NCBI RefSeq assembly: GCF_018873765.1
Contig: NC_057926.1
Location: 51,813,878 to 51,877,877 of the forward strand
DNA length: 64,000 nt
Direction: 5' to 3'
DNA from: Telopea speciosissima
Lineage: Eukaryota; Streptophyta; Magnoliopsida; Proteales; Proteaceae
In this document: piece by piece, positions 24,621 through 37,041 of the stretch
Layout of the letters: each line of letters starts with the position of its first letter
Numbering within the stretch: the stretch's first letter is position 1
The notes under the pieces: generated by a model
Told to the model about the DNA's origin: nothing
What the model saw: only the letters and a program-made list of their open reading frames with translations
The model's database searches: none
Position numbers and translations under genes: made by a program

Positions 24621-27600
24621 TTATGCTTTTTTGTGAGCTGCTGTTCTCTCCTCCAACTTTTCAAAGAGGGTTCCATCATAAACACCTCTAATGGTATCTT
24701 TGTCTAGAAAACCATTTTTGTCTTTGCCCAAGAGGTATAATACCTTCCATTCCGTCCAGGCGCCCAACCTACCACCAAGTCCATAATTTTTAACTCGTTA
24801 GGTTTTAAAGAAAGCCATAAAGATATAAAACACTAATTAGAATGACATACTAACCATCCTGCGTAGTCTTTAGGAACCCGGTTGTCCTTGAGCAATTCAG
24901 ATAACTCTTTTGATGTTAAAGCGTTTGGATTAGTATGGGCATGTTTATGAAAGATCTGCTCAAACTTTTCTGGAACGAATCTGAACAACATCAAAATTGA
25001 CATTAGAGAAACAGAACGATGAAACAGCATCGGAGACAAAGTAAAGGTTTGAAAGCTTCATTCCATACTAAAGGTATGTAAATTAATATTTAGTAAGTTC
25101 TGTACAAATAAAATGTTTCTCTAAAGAGGATTTACTTTGCCAAATATTTTTCCATGAGTTTCAAACTGTGCAATCCAATCTATAGGCACTCTGTGTTATT
25201 GGTGAAGCCTGATCTCAGTTTAATCCAGGAAGAACTGTTGATTCTTCCCCAATTCTGGTTTATCCACGTAAACCTTTATGTTTTGTGTGTGTGTGATCCT
25301 GTTTTGTTATTTCTTCTGTCAATCGTTGTTCTGCTGCATTGTTAATTCCTAACACTATGTTGATGGGAAATGGATAGAAAATAAAATCAATCAAAAGACA
25401 TATTAGTGACTAGTTTGCTATTTTGTTATTAGTTAACCTCATCACATGACTAGGATAATCAGATGGGTCTATTCGAAGACTGCCTATTGTAAGGATGATC
25501 TAGATTGAAGGACATGCATTCAACTGTTGTAGAAAATTGGAGTTGTTTAAAACAACATTGAAGGTTGGTGATTTCTCAATAGCACAACAGGTATAGTTAA
25601 AAGATTTGAAGATATTAGATATGTAAACATTCTCAGCAGACATTTTCTACTTGGTGCAATGTATAGGATGGCACTCAATAATGAAAGTGTATAGGATCTT
25701 TACCTTCCTTCTGTATCATAGACACCACTGTCGCTCCCATGTTTGCCTTTCTGAATGTTCTTTACCTCAATAGGGAAGAGAAGAGAGAATTTTCCCTACA
25801 GCAGAGATGATGAGGCAATGGATCTTAGTTAGGATAAATATGAAAAACATAAATTGAGATTAGAATGAGACAGGCTAGCCCAAAGAATCAATTAATGCAA
25901 TATTTTGAATCAGGAGAAAAAGAAAGAGAAGCTTGTCAGAATTGCCCTTTCAAGAGATAAAATTAGGGGAAAGACATTGTTAGCAACAACTAGTACAAGG
26001 ATTGATTTGTAGAAACTCAACTCAAATGTATTCTAAAGCATAGTTTTACAGGGTGTGGAGAAAGCCATGGATTAAGGTATCAGAATTGGATCGGCCATGG
26101 CCGATATCGATACCAGCTTGATACCGGATTGTTGGTACAAAACCAGGGAGGGCAAAATAGTCAAAAAAATTATCAGAATCTGGGGGGGGGGGGGGGAGAG
26201 GGGGCAAAATTGTCCAATATGGCTGATCCGTATTGGGATCAACTAGATAAGAAAACAATATGGTCTGACTCCCCTATTGAGCCCACCTGATACAACGCGA
26301 TAATTACTCTCCTGGCATTCAGATTCTCAAGGATCCAAACAGGGGGCCTTGTAGGCAATATGAATAACAGCATTTTGTTATAAAAACTCCATCTAACAGA
26401 ACAGATTTTAACCCAAGAGATGGCCCAACCTATGTCTGATACAAAGCAATCCCTATAAGTTTTTCAGTTCAGCAAAACCCCAACCATCTAACAGTTCAAT
26501 AATTCAGAAGGTTAAAGAATAAGCAATAGTAATTTGCTTGTCGGTGGCGCAATCATTGTTTGGGGAGTTGGATGGACAAAATCATGAGTCTGGGAGTATT
26601 TCAGACACTTCGTATATAAGGAAGAGTTAATTATTCAATTTACATGTTCTATTGCTCCGACTATAAACTTCATTATCTGGTCGGCAGACCAACAAACTTT
26701 TATCATATTTATTTCTTGGTTTAATATTTTTCAATAGCCATCATTCCTATTCCTACTGAATTTGCTCCATCTTCTACTCAGTCATTGGCTGTTAACTGGA
26801 CTCCTCCCTCGGCTCCTTGGGTTAAATTGAATGTGGATGCTGCTTGGGTAAAAGGTTCGAATAAAGGTGGGATTGGGAGTATCATAAGAGATCATAGAGG
26901 CCTTCCTCTCTCGGCGTATTCCTTTGGGGTTCATTGTGACTCTGCCTTTATTGGAGAAGCTATAGCCATTCGATCTGGTCTATTGCTGGCTATCAAGGGC
27001 GGTTTCAAGAAGATTTTGGTAGAATCTGACTGCTCCAGTTTAATCAACCAGATCGCTTTTTCTAGTCCGGATATTACTATTAGCAGCATCTATCATGATA
27101 TTGTTCTTTTACAAAAATCTTTTGATGATTGTGCTTTCTCCTTTGTTCCAAGGTCTGCCAATTCTGTGGCTGATTCCTTGGCCAGGTCTGCCCTTTGGTT
27201 GAGTCCCGAAAGTTTGGCCTCTTACCTCTCCTTGGCTTCTAAGTCTGTGTGAAGATGAAGCCATTGGTTGTATTGGCTTTTTCGGTCAATGAATTTCTCT
27301 TTACCAAAAAAAAAATCTTGCGGTTCTTATTCCTCATATCTGAGGCTGACCCAAGGAAGTAATTGATGGGTCACTCCTTCCCTTCTTCATGGCGCATTAA
27401 TTAATGCGGATAAGCTTATCTTAATGGCCACCAAATTCTGTGACATGATAAAACAATGTGCCAATTCCAACCGTTTGATAGAGAGTGAACAGTTTAGTGT
27501 CTTTCTGATCCATAATCAGGGATTAAGAGGCTCAGGGCTCTAGGGTTCTTCTAAAGTCCAATTATGGCGGTGGTGGTGGTGGGTATGTAAAAGAAGATGA

Positions 27601-28778
27601 TGATTTGGGGAAGATGAGGGCATTTTGGGGTTTTTAGGAATGAGTATCTAGGGGTAAAATAGTCTTTTCAAATTAGGTCAGGGTAATACATAAATAAGGG
27701 CAATTAGGTCTTTTCATTTATAAAAATAAAACAAAGGGTAAAATAGTCATTTTTAATTAGTTTAGGACAACAAATAAATGAGGATAATTAAGTCTTTCCA
27801 GATTTAAGAAAATAGAGCAAAAGGTAAAATAGTCAAAATTTTGGCATATAATGGTGGTATTTAACGGATTGAACTTATCTGGCATTTGGGGTGTAAAACA
27901 GAGGTAGTACGGGGAATATTAAAGAGGCGGTTACGAGGAATATTGGGTGCATTATAAGGGGGTACGTGTAGTTTACCCATAAGTTAATTAGAAAAAGAAA
28001 AAAAAAAATACACTATAAAGAAAGATTATGAAAGCCCAGGTCGTCCTTAAACTTCATTTGCCAGAGATGTCTAAAACTATAATTTAATGGATGATTCTGC
28101 AATTTAAAATTATAGATCAGATGGGCTCTCGCAGTCCTGCAACTCCTCCTGCCTAGGTGTTGGCTTCGATGTGTTTCCAACTTTTTGAAAAGCATTATAG
28201 AAACATATGGACCCAGTTCTCACGAAGAAACCAGAGAGATTTGGGAAAGTAGAGAGACTTACAGGACGAGTTTTACCACTGAGAGCGACATTAATGAAGA
28301 TAGAAGCAACGGTAGACAGAGGAATCCCAGAGCCGATCGCACGGAACCCTGAAATTTCATGAAAACATGGAAAAAGAAGTAGAAGAAGCAGAGAGATGTT
28401 AGAAATTTGAAAGAGGGGGTTCGAAAAAGAATAAAAAACCAGTACTTTAAACCATATATATGACGAGAAAGGAAGGAAAAAGGAAAGGAAAGGAAAGGAA
28501 GAACCTTTGAAGGTTTCCCAAGGGTAGATAAGCCCGTCTTTGTTCCTGTCGAAGAAAGCCGCATGCTTTTGAAGAGGTTCCAGATCGTCGCCATAGATAT
28601 CTGCAACTGTTTTTTCAGTTTCAGTAAATATCTAAAATAGAGACATAGGGAGAAGAACACAAACAAAACAAAAGAAACCCAGTTTGAATCATTTGAAAAA
28701 AAAAAGAGGCAAATCATGTCAGAAGAACTTACCCTGGTTTTTTGTATCATCAGAGAGTGCAACAGAAGAGGAAGCCAT
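24621..28778 (-). CDS. Caleosin / peroxygenase
   Basis: A caleosin-family protein: a Ca2+-binding, haem-dependent lipid peroxygenase of lipid droplets, ER or plasma membrane, acting in oxylipin and stress metabolism. The exons I infer are 28778-28733, 28600-28505, 28348-28263, 25795-25704, 24980-24855 and 24768-24621, which join in phase to 197 residues. Visible are the EF-hand loop D33[11 protein letters not shown]44, the two His expected to bind haem (His28 in LQKHAAFF and His95 in [11 protein letters not shown]), a hydrophobic segment (about 54-70, [17 protein letters not shown]) and the C-terminal blocks [34 protein letters not shown] and [13 protein letters not shown]. The N-terminus is short ([15 protein letters not shown]), closer to the small peroxygenase class than to seed oleosome caleosins. 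Intron 3 is 2.47 kb and holds a LINE end on the opposite strand. No disruption was found. Confidence 0.95.
26067..26250. repeat. ATCGGTATCGG-type repeat with poly-G tract
   Basis: Within caleosin intron 3, a stretch with GATCGGCCATGGCCGATATCG resembles patches at 17636, 20940 and 40815. It contains a run of about 16 G at 26181-26196. It is an old dispersed repeat of unknown class. Confidence 0.45.
26530..27315 (+). mobile_element. 5'-truncated L1-type LINE with intact RNase H frame
   Basis: Lies in caleosin intron 3, antisense to the gene. The frame 26785-27252 (155 codons) encodes a complete RNase H-like domain with the four acidic positions in place: [10 protein letters not shown] (Asp), [13 protein letters not shown] (Glu), LVESDCSSL (Asp) and [13 protein letters not shown] (Asp). 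A 3' leader and a run of ten A at 27306-27315 follow. The left boundary is uncertain and no target duplication was found. The protein is more likely a LINE ORF2 tail than a host gene. Confidence 0.75.
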
Positions 28779-29424
28779 TATAGAAGAAAAAAAATAAACG
28801 AGAGATCTGAAGAGGGCTTTGTGGGGTTGGAGGAGGGAGGAGTAAGGTCAGAATCGAAGGATGGGTATTTCAAAAGAGAAAAGACAGAGAATCGTGTATA
28901 AGGGAGCCCTTTTTTTCAAAATTCTAAATCTTTTTTGTGGGCTTTGGTTACACATCCATTTTTGGACGAGTTAGACAGTTAGAAGAATAAAGAGAAGAAA
29001 GCTAAGTATAAATAGGTTATAGAATAGAAAAGGAAGGTTAGATACTTCAATCTTCGATGGCTTTTTCTTCAGCGGATTGGGGAATGTGAACGGAGCTTTC
29101 ATGCTTTTACGCCACACATGTAGTTCTACACTTGTATCGTTTACGTTTCTCCACCGGGTTTAGCAACTTAGCATCCGATGGTCCACACGCCATTAACAAA
29201 TACTAAATCAGCTTCTCACGAAACGTCAGGCCTTGGCCTGCCTGCCTTCATTCATCATCATTTTATTCGGTGAAGCTCTGAACCTGCAAGCAAAGTAAAG
29301 CAATATTTTTTTGGGTAAGATTACAGTAAAAAATACCTAAAAACACATGAGGGAAGATTCTTCTGCTCCCGGACGCAATCTCATCTCTCCCATGGTTTCA
29401 TTTCGTTTCGTTTCGTTTTGTTTA
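28779..29424. other. 5' flank of the caleosin gene
   Basis: Promoter region and 5' leader of the minus-strand caleosin gene. No TATA box was confidently chosen and no other gene is seen. A TTTCG pentamer repeat lies at 29398-29418. Confidence 0.4.
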
Positions 29425-29551
29425 GGGAGAATGTTGTCTGTGCCGGGTGCGCCAGACACATGTGGGTGGGCGCAATGATCACCCTGTCCCCCTGAGTGGC
29501 AGGCCCATGTGTTTGGGCGCAGCTTGCTCTGCGGCACAGAGAACATGAGCC
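29425..29551 (+). mobile_element. MITE, GTTCTC family
   Basis: Starts GGGAGAATGTTGTCTGTGCC and ends GCGGCACAGAGAACATGAGCC; the arms carry ACACATGTGGG and CCCATGTGTTTGGG. Flanks TTTTGTTTA and TTTTTTTTC match only loosely because the target is T-rich. It inserted beside a TTTCG repeat. Confidence 0.75.
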
Positions 29552-29984
29552 TTTTTTTTCTTTTATCACGCAAACAGCAGGCCAATTCCAAAAGGGTCCC
29601 ATTTCGTATCTTGATTGACATCGTAACCATCTAAGTTTGGATGGCGGCTCCTAAATGAGGAATCTAGTGTATGTACTCAATCTAATAAAGCCAAATCTTT
29701 TCCTTAACACATCTATTTTTAATCCAAAGGTTACATCTAAAAGAGATCATAGTCTTAAAATAGCTTAGCCTCAATTATACCTCTTCTAAAACAAATGGTC
29801 TACCTCAAAATTGGTAATGATAATAAGGCCCAGTTCTGGTTTGATCCTTGAATCCCATCGATCCCTAGTTGCTCTCTCCCACTCTTCCCTTTAATTTTGT
29901 TCATGCTCAATCCAATCTCTTGTGGAAGTGACTCTATCTCTCGTCTATCCTGGAACATCAGTAGCGTTTTGAATTCCTATCTCT

Positions 29985-30310
29985 AGTCAAGAGGATCAAT
30001 GGTCATGCTCGATATCTAGCTAAGAAAGGTTTATTCTCCACTCAAAGTGCTATTAAATTCATTCGATCCCCATCTCCCTTTTGCCCCACTTTTTCTATAT
30101 GGTGGCGATATTTTTGGAAGTTTAAATGCAGGACTCGGGAATTAAAATGTTCTTTTTGCTCATTTTAAATGCAGGATTACCAGTCAAAGCTACCCTCGAA
30201 ATGAATCTCAGTCGAGCCTACTTGTCTTCTGTGTAGTTCTCGTGACGAATCCATTTCGCATCTCTTCCTCTGTTGTAATTGGACTAAACATATTTGGGCT
30301 AAGCAATATC
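29985..30310 (+). mobile_element. LINE relic, zinc-binding reverse-transcriptase tail (zf-RVT)
   Basis: Decayed plus-strand frames read like the zf-RVT region of plant LINEs: FWWRY/WKF near 30100, then SSRDESISHLFLCCNWTKHIWA near 30235-30300, including the C..H..L..CNW signature. Several frame breaks are present. It may continue at 31316-31560. Confidence 0.6.
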
Positions 30311-30429
30311 AAAAGATAAGCAAGAGATAGAAACATTATGATAGAAACATTATCACAATGTCTGGTTAATTAATCCAAACCCTCATTCATTCTTGAATAG
30401 GGATAAGTTCAAATCAGCAATCTATCGAT

Positions 30430-31010
30430 TGACATTGTCTAAAATCTCTTTTGGATCCAGGGCCAGGGCAATCCTGTGCTTCCAAATGAAGTAGGAAGTG
30501 ATTGTGATCACACTAAAAACCCATTTGCAGATAATCTTTCAAATATTAATCCTAAAGGACCTACAAACTAGATCCTTTTGGCAAAGTCATACGTGAAAAG
30601 AAAATGCCAAATAGATTCCTGGTGTGTGTTATAGAAAGGATACCACATGTTTAGGTTAATCCATTTACCTAAGATTCTCTAACAGGTATCCCATTATTAA
30701 AGACCCTCCAAAAAAAAATCTTGAATTTGAGATGAATACCCAATTTTCAAAAGAAACTCCACCATTGAGGCGCCGGGGAGAGGTTGTGTAATCCACTGGT
30801 ATGGGGAGGATTACTTTTGATCTTGAGGAGGTACCCAACAGCCAGTTTGGTGGTAAACTGTCCAGTTCGAGATAACTGACACCACCAATGATCAGGAGTT
30901 CAGGACCCTAAGAAAGAGGAATATTGATGGTTTCGGACTAGAGATGAAGGAAATAGAGTAGACAGAAGACTCACATTCCAAGAAGAACTAAATGGTTTAA
31001 CAGCAGAGAG
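30430..31010 (-). mobile_element. LINE relic on the opposite strand (zf-RVT)
   Basis: The minus strand shows WCQLSRTGQFTTKLA near 30870, then PQWWSFF and FKIFFWRVFNNGIPVRE near 30690-30760, the usual order of the LINE zf-RVT region. It runs on toward WKHRIALALDP near 30470. It is broken by stops and shifts. It sits between plus-strand LINE pieces, so one LINE probably inserted into another. Confidence 0.6.
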
Positions 31011-31315
31011 TTTTTGGATAGCAAAAACCTCCTTTCACATTTAGAGTTCTCCTTTGAATAGAACTTTCCGTAATTGCATTACAGCCTAACGAATTGTATC
31101 ATTTCTATATTTTGGTATTGATCATTCTAGTGAAACCGGATTCAACCATTTTGAATTCCAGTGTCCATAGTAATGGCACCCCAGAACCATGAATAGTACA
31201 ATAACAAAACCTTGAAGAAAACCTAACCAATTGTTCATGCAAGATCTACATTCCTAAAATGCATGAGGTTGGATGGGTCTCAATTATGATTATATAGGCA
31301 ACATATATGCAGCTG

Positions 31316-31560
31316 CTATGATATGGAATTTGGATATACAGGTTCTGTACAAGAGACTGAAGCCAGGGGTATCAAGCAAGTACTCATCAGAACAATGCCA
31401 TTGGGAGCAAAAACTGTAGAAATCTGGACTAACAGAGAGCTTGCTGGACTGGCTCTACTCCAGTGGACAAAATCTGTTGCCATATTGTGCCACAACTTAC
31501 CAAGTACTTGCAGAGAAAAGGAGAGTTTTTCACCCAAGGTGAAGAGATGCCACCAGAAAC
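31316..31560 (+). mobile_element. Possible RNase H relic of a LINE
   Basis: The frame at 31323-31571 reads QETEARGIKQVLIRTMPLG followed by TVEIWTNRELAGLAL, which fits the helix and second-Asp region of plant RNase H-like domains only loosely (Asn replaces the usual Asp). Its position after the plus-strand zf-RVT relic supports the call. Confidence 0.35.
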
Positions 31561-31570
31561 GATGGTCATA

Positions 31571-32742
31571 ATTATTCCACCTCTCTAGTGCTAAGTCCAA
31601 AATACCTCTACACTGCCCAAGACGCCCCCATCCAACTGCGATAAAAGTGGTGGGTGAGGAAATTCTTAGTTCAGTGTGTGAAGGTACACTTGATCTGCAA
31701 CAAAATACTCGAAAGGCTATTATTTGGGCTGCAACAAGAGAGAAATGGGTCCATAAAAAAAGAAGAGAAAAGATATGTTTCATATCAGATGGCCCCCTCC
31801 AAGTCTTAACTCTCAACCATGAAACTGTGAAAACAATCTAAAATTACAAAATTACAAATACAAGTTCAACAGTCCAATACATATTAGTCATCAGTATACT
31901 TCTTAAAAACCCCATGAGATGCCTTGATCCTCCTTGTGAATGGAGGACCTGTGGAGATAATCAATGGCTCGCTGCATCACAAAAGCATGTTTCAATCAGG
32001 AACCTCAACCGCCAAATGCATGGTCTGGATTGGCTGCATCACCCCTACATGTAATTTGTACCATGCAACATATGTACTCTACTTGGTTGATATTCAGGAA
32101 GTAAACTTTAATATCAAGCAATCCCAAGATGTTGGATTGCTTTGGTCTAATTTGTCCAGCCTACTTTACACACAAACAAAAATTTGAAGGAAAAATCCCC
32201 AGCCAGAAGGCCATCTACATGGAGATTATATACATTACTGTCATTGTTCGTTTCACTTTATTTAGAGAATGCAACATCTCAGCACCAATCCCTTTGGGTC
32301 TGCTCTTTGCTCTTCATTGCCTGCAAAAATATGTTTCAGCACATTTGCAACTCCACATTCCCAAATAATAAAAGATGAAATACCTCCACAAGTCTAAACA
32401 AAGAGGATGCTTTAATTACCTAGTATGAAATATAATAAGCCCCAACGATTGACTGATCCTACCCATTAAATTGAGGGCCATGATCTTAGATCCCCACCAA
32501 TAAGATCACTCTAACCATCCACCCTGACCCAGCTTCCTGCTTTATGCAAGTTTTATACAATTAAGGACCAGCCACCACCCCTTTCATCTGGTTAAGATGA
32601 TCCAATTGGTTTGTCTTTTAAGCAGCATTTCAGATTTGGCATGGCCCATAATCGCAGAATTGAAGAATCAGTCAAGCACATCAATTGTGGGGGAAGCTAA
32701 CCCTAGATTAGTAGTCTCGTCCCTTAAGAACTTAAAAGACTG
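31571..32742. other. 3' flank of UEV1
   Basis: No independent gene is supported. If the last UEV1 intron is spliced at 32768/32767, a further short exon should lie in this stretch; I could not identify it. Confidence 0.35.
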
Positions 32743-35700
32743 TCAGAGAGGTGAAGACACATGGGTCTCACCTTCAGGAGGCTGGGCTAGTTTCCGATTC
32801 TGAGGAGACATCATTTCCTTCTTCAACTGGGTAAGTACGTCCTCCATTGTGCATTCCCTCTGCCAATCAGCAAGCATTGGAAACTGACTGGGTTCAACCT
32901 GTTAAACAAGTGGTACATAAGATAAGAAAGCCAAAATGCTTAACAAGATACTATCTTGTGAGTAGCAGTACCTACCATTCCAGTTTCCTGGTTCACACAG
33001 GTCATGTTAATCCGTGTTTGGAATCTCACAGTTGGTGGATTATCTGGGTAATCTTTATCGCAGAAAAGTTTCAACTGGTAGATGCGCCCCTCGTGAACAG
33101 TCTGATATGCAACAGGAATAAGTAAAACATAAATTCTAGTTTCTTTCTCCAGCATGAAAGAGGGAAAGGCATAAATACTATAGAAAAAACGTGTAAAATA
33201 TGTAAATCCCAAGTTCCAAGAATCTTGACAAATCATAAAAGCTTACTATTGGATTTAAAAATGGATACACAGAATTGTAAGGATTAAAAAAAAAAACCTA
33301 CATTGGGAGGACCAATGATGGTCCCAGTCCATGACTGCATTAATATGTCATCAGCGTCATCCATTCCATAACTGACAGTTCCATCTCCGATTCCCTTTTC
33401 CCCCCGCTCGAGTTCTTCCAACAGTCTGAAGTTTCTCGGAACTGCAAGTAAGCGAGCAATATTCAGTTACATATTGAATTCCCTTTTCCCATCTATAAAA
33501 CATACAAAACATGAAACTGAAAACCATGGAAAGCTCCTATACACATTTATTGACTCATAACTCAAAAGGAAGCAAGTCTAGGAGGTACATTAGGTGTCTC
33601 ACCATGGTGCATATCCAGGGAATTACAGGTACCAAGGAACCTGCACAAACCGGCTAAAGTAGCTACCTAGATCAATTTACAATTTCCAAATTTGGAAAAC
33701 AAACTGGATGACCATTGACCATGCTTAATGCCCTTGTTTGGAAAAGAATTTTGAAAAACTTAATATTATTTTCAGCAATATCCTGAATAAATGAAGACAA
33801 TTTTGAATGTCAAATAAAGCATTAAGTAGTATAGTTAAATCATAGCACGTCTGACATAAAAAAAAAAGTATAGAAATGGACGATATAAATGCCAGTTTGG
33901 TCTCTCTTATAGCAAAGTCTAGCATCCTATTGACCAAGCATTCATTATAGAGTTTTATCAACAGGCTGGATTTATATCGTCTGCGGTTCCCTGACCGGTG
34001 CGGTTCCCTAGTGCCTCTCACAAGAGGGGGTGGGACCCACCTGGGGCACCTGACCGAACACTCTGTCCGGGTGGGGTCCACCCTCCTCTTGTGAGAGGCA
34101 CTAGGGAACTGCACCGGTCAGGAACCACAGACGATAAAAATTCCAACAGGCTGCATATCATGCCAAGAACTGACAAGCATAAGCATAATACCCCATCTGA
34201 GGAGCTGAAAAAGAGATTACATGGAGAATCGAGACTGATTATGAAGGAAAGGTACGAATACTTTAACTATATGGAATGAGAACTTTGTGAACTCACAACT
34301 AGATCAAATTAATTCAATCCAATTGACAGTCCATCCATTCAACAAGAAAAAATATTTAATACATCAAAGAAAACATTGTCTGTGCTTGAATAATCAAAAG
34401 CAAATATGTGTCTATCAAAAAATAATGATAATAAAAAAGCAAGTATTTTAGGGCTGCAACAGTTTGTGATCATGCCATTTCATTTACGGATATAAAGGAA
34501 GATCAAATAAGGAGTTAATCATTCTGATGATTTTCTTTCTTGCCAAGCGCTGTGGGTGAAAAAAATTGAAAAATAAATAACCAATTAGAAAGCTGACTCA
34601 CAAATTACACTCTCCAAACAGAGCTAATCATTCCAATGAATTTGTTTCATGCCAAAGGGTGCAGGTGAAAAAAAAAATCGAAAATAAATACCCAGTTACA
34701 AAGGTGAGTCAAAGATAACAGTCATCAGAGAGCCGTAGGACAAGGATTGAGAAATTAAAAATAAAAGGCAGAATGACAATGTGTTGACCAACACATGCAG
34801 GCTATATGATAGAAGTACCATGTTCCTAGGCCAATTAAAGGTACAAAAGTTCAACATATAAGTATGGGAAGAGGGCTATCACGAAGCAGATCCAAGCAAC
34901 GAGCATTTTGTACATTTCATAAAGTAACCTCAGAATGCAATGATCATGATCTAGGAAAAAAAAGAAAAGAAACACACCGATTTTTCATATTTTTATTTTC
35001 AAAAAAACAACTTTATTGAATGTAACATATAACAGATAATCTGTTGAAATCATACCAATTGAAACTGGAAAACCAAGAAACTTTATTGGGGGACCTCCTT
35101 CAGGTTATGTCATGACCTGGCAACTCAGACCCCCAAAGCTCAATGAAGAAATGAAATAAATATATTTGAAAACAAAATCATACAATCTCTTTATTGGTGG
35201 TCTTCAAGAGCTTCACATGGCTCGGTTCTTATTTAAGGTAATCTGACGTGCAATACAAATCTTCAAAAATTCCTCGACGTGCAATACAAATCTGTAACTC
35301 TCAAACTCACAGATTGGCACTTGTTCATTAAAATATAAATTTACTCCCTTGATTTTCTTAAAGAAACTAAAAACAAGTTTTAGAATCCAGACCATCTCAT
35401 CCACCAATTTGAAGTTAATAAGAACCATGAGCACCAGCTGTAGTAGTAGAGATGCCAGTAAAAATGTAAAATACGTCAACTCCAAAATGGTGAAGCCTTA
35501 CCCAAAGCATAATTTTTTCCCGCTTTAGGTAAATACATAAATCTTGCATAAACAATTACAAGTGTACAAAAAGCATGCTCACACTAACAAATGTGCAAAA
35601 ACACACATACACACACATGAACAAACACAAATACATATGCACACACTGAATGCTCTCATGGATTATACTCCTCACCAAAACGTCTCCATCCTCCTCTCTG

Positions 35701-37041
35701 CTTTGAATCTCAAAATCCAGTACTAAGAAATAAGAATTCTTTTACCACTTTTGCTGTTACACTCATCAGACCATGTCACTCTTCAATTCCATCTTTTACA
35801 TCAGAAGATACTTCAAAAACATCTCACTCAACTGCATTGCAGGTGACAAGGAGGATATTCCTCTCTAAACAAGATGCACTCATATAATAAGCCCTTAGTG
35901 GCTTAGATCCATTAATTCATCAGCGAACTTGAAAAGGCATGAGGATTAGGATTCAGGAGTATGGTCAGTTAGGCAAGCCTATTCTATACCAAAATTTAAT
36001 AAATACCACTTATTACCTCTTCATGATAAAAGCAAATGTGTGTTTCAGATTACTTTTTTTTTTATACATCTAGTCAATGGGATATATTTCTTTTCATACA
36101 TCTAGTTAAGGTTGAAAAATAACACCAAGTTAGTCTATCATTCACATATTTTACATGACAAGGCTAACTACTTATTACTCACAGGACCCCGAGTACTAAA
36201 CATATTAAAGCTTTGAAAAACTAGATCCTTATCATCTCCTATTTGTAGCCCCAAAATAAAATTTTGAGACATATTTCCAGTTAATCAAACTAACAACCCA
36301 CAACAGGATCAAAATCTATAGACATTTGTTGGCACCTCTCATCCAAAGCTCACTAAGACCCGCGGTTCACAAACAAAGTAGTGTACCCTCTGTGAACTCT
36401 CAAGGCGTTTCACACCCCTTGGCCCAGTGGTAAAGTCTCCAGGTGTTGATAGCATAGACTTGAGTTCCAGTGATGCCTCACTGGGGGTGGGGGTGGGGGT
36501 GGGGGTGGGGGTGGGGGCAGGGGAGAGGGAGGTTTACCGAAAAAAAGAAAGAAGTCCTTTCACAACACTATCAATCCCCAAGAACAGAAATATTTAAGGA
36601 AAAAAAATAGTTCTTTGGATGTTCCTAACAGCTAAAATTGAATAAACAACCTATATTTTCAGTTCAATCTGCACACATTATTACGGTTGCATGATTACCC
36701 AGAACAAAGGAAAGAACTAAAGGAGACTTTCAAGATCTCAACTAGTCTTAAATCTGTATCACCCAATTGACTTCAAACAATCATTCGACTCCACTGAATC
36801 CGAAATCTAATTTCAGAAATCGTTAAACATCTCAGTCCACAGACAAAGGCAGACAGAAAACCATAAACATCCAGTTAACAAGCAGCAGCACAGACTGAGA
36901 CTAGAATTTCATCAGTGTTACAGTTACTAGAGAAATATATAGCAAAAGCAATAAATCAAAGAGAAAATGAAGTTGAAAGAGAAGAAACAAGGGTTTCTTG
37001 TTTCTTAAGTTACCTACGACCGACGATCCTTCAGAGCCCAT
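32743..37041 (-). CDS. Ubiquitin-conjugating enzyme variant UEV1 (MMS2-like)
   Basis: A catalytically inactive E2 variant that pairs with UBC13 to build Lys63-linked ubiquitin chains in DNA-damage tolerance, immunity and signalling. The exons I infer are 37041-37014, 33441-33302, 33101-32976 and 32898-32743, joining in phase to 149 residues. Blocks are [70 protein letters not shown] and [19 protein letters not shown]. The last occupies the E2 active-site region without the HPN...Cys pattern. Then come [21 protein letters not shown] and [11 protein letters not shown]. The tail GETHVSSPL is reached only by reading through a potential donor, GAAG|GTGAGA. Known plant UEV1A/B proteins carry a longer, Cys-rich tail after PPEG, so a fifth exon or alternative splicing is possible. 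Intron 1 is 3.57 kb and full of repeats. Confidence 0.95.
33969..34143. mobile_element. Fold-back MITE in UEV1 intron 1
   Basis: Two arms of about 70 bp pair almost perfectly: TCGTCTGCGGTTCCCTGACC on the left and its near complement GGTCAGGAACCACAGACGAT on the right, continuing through CCTAGTGCCTCTCACAAGAGG and its mirror. The direct repeat CAACAGGCTG lies at 33959-33968 and 34144-34153, an 8-10 bp target duplication depending on the element edge. The ends resemble the elements at 51475 and 56960 (TTTTTATC-type). Confidence 0.85.
34513..34730. repeat. Two-copy direct repeat in UEV1 intron 1
   Basis: Two diverged copies of about 105 bp lie head to tail. They share AGCTAATCATTC-type starts, CTTGCCAAG / CATGCCAAAGGGTG and AAATAAATA blocks. 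They are intronic with no coding content. Confidence 0.55.
36410..36555 (+). mobile_element. SINE-like element with GGGGTG repeat
   Basis: A tRNA-like head has CTTGGCCCAGTGGTAAAG (A box-like) and GACTTGAGTTCCAG (B box-like). It is followed by about six GGGGGT units (36484-36520) and an A-rich end (36538-36550). It lies in UEV1 intron 1, in opposite orientation to the gene. The G-rich tract could form a quadruplex on the plus strand. Confidence 0.5.

Noticed and set aside
28259-28762. 167-codon open frame on the minus strand
   Set aside because: It overlaps caleosin exons 1-3 in a different frame and runs through introns. The conserved caleosin frame explains the region.
31316-31816. 166-codon minus-strand frame
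   Set aside because: The opposite strand reads better as a LINE RNase H relic, and the minus frame resembles no protein family.
36410-36555. tRNA gene
   Set aside because: A- and B-box-like motifs are present, but no cloverleaf can be formed and a G-rich repeat follows, so it is listed as SINE-like.
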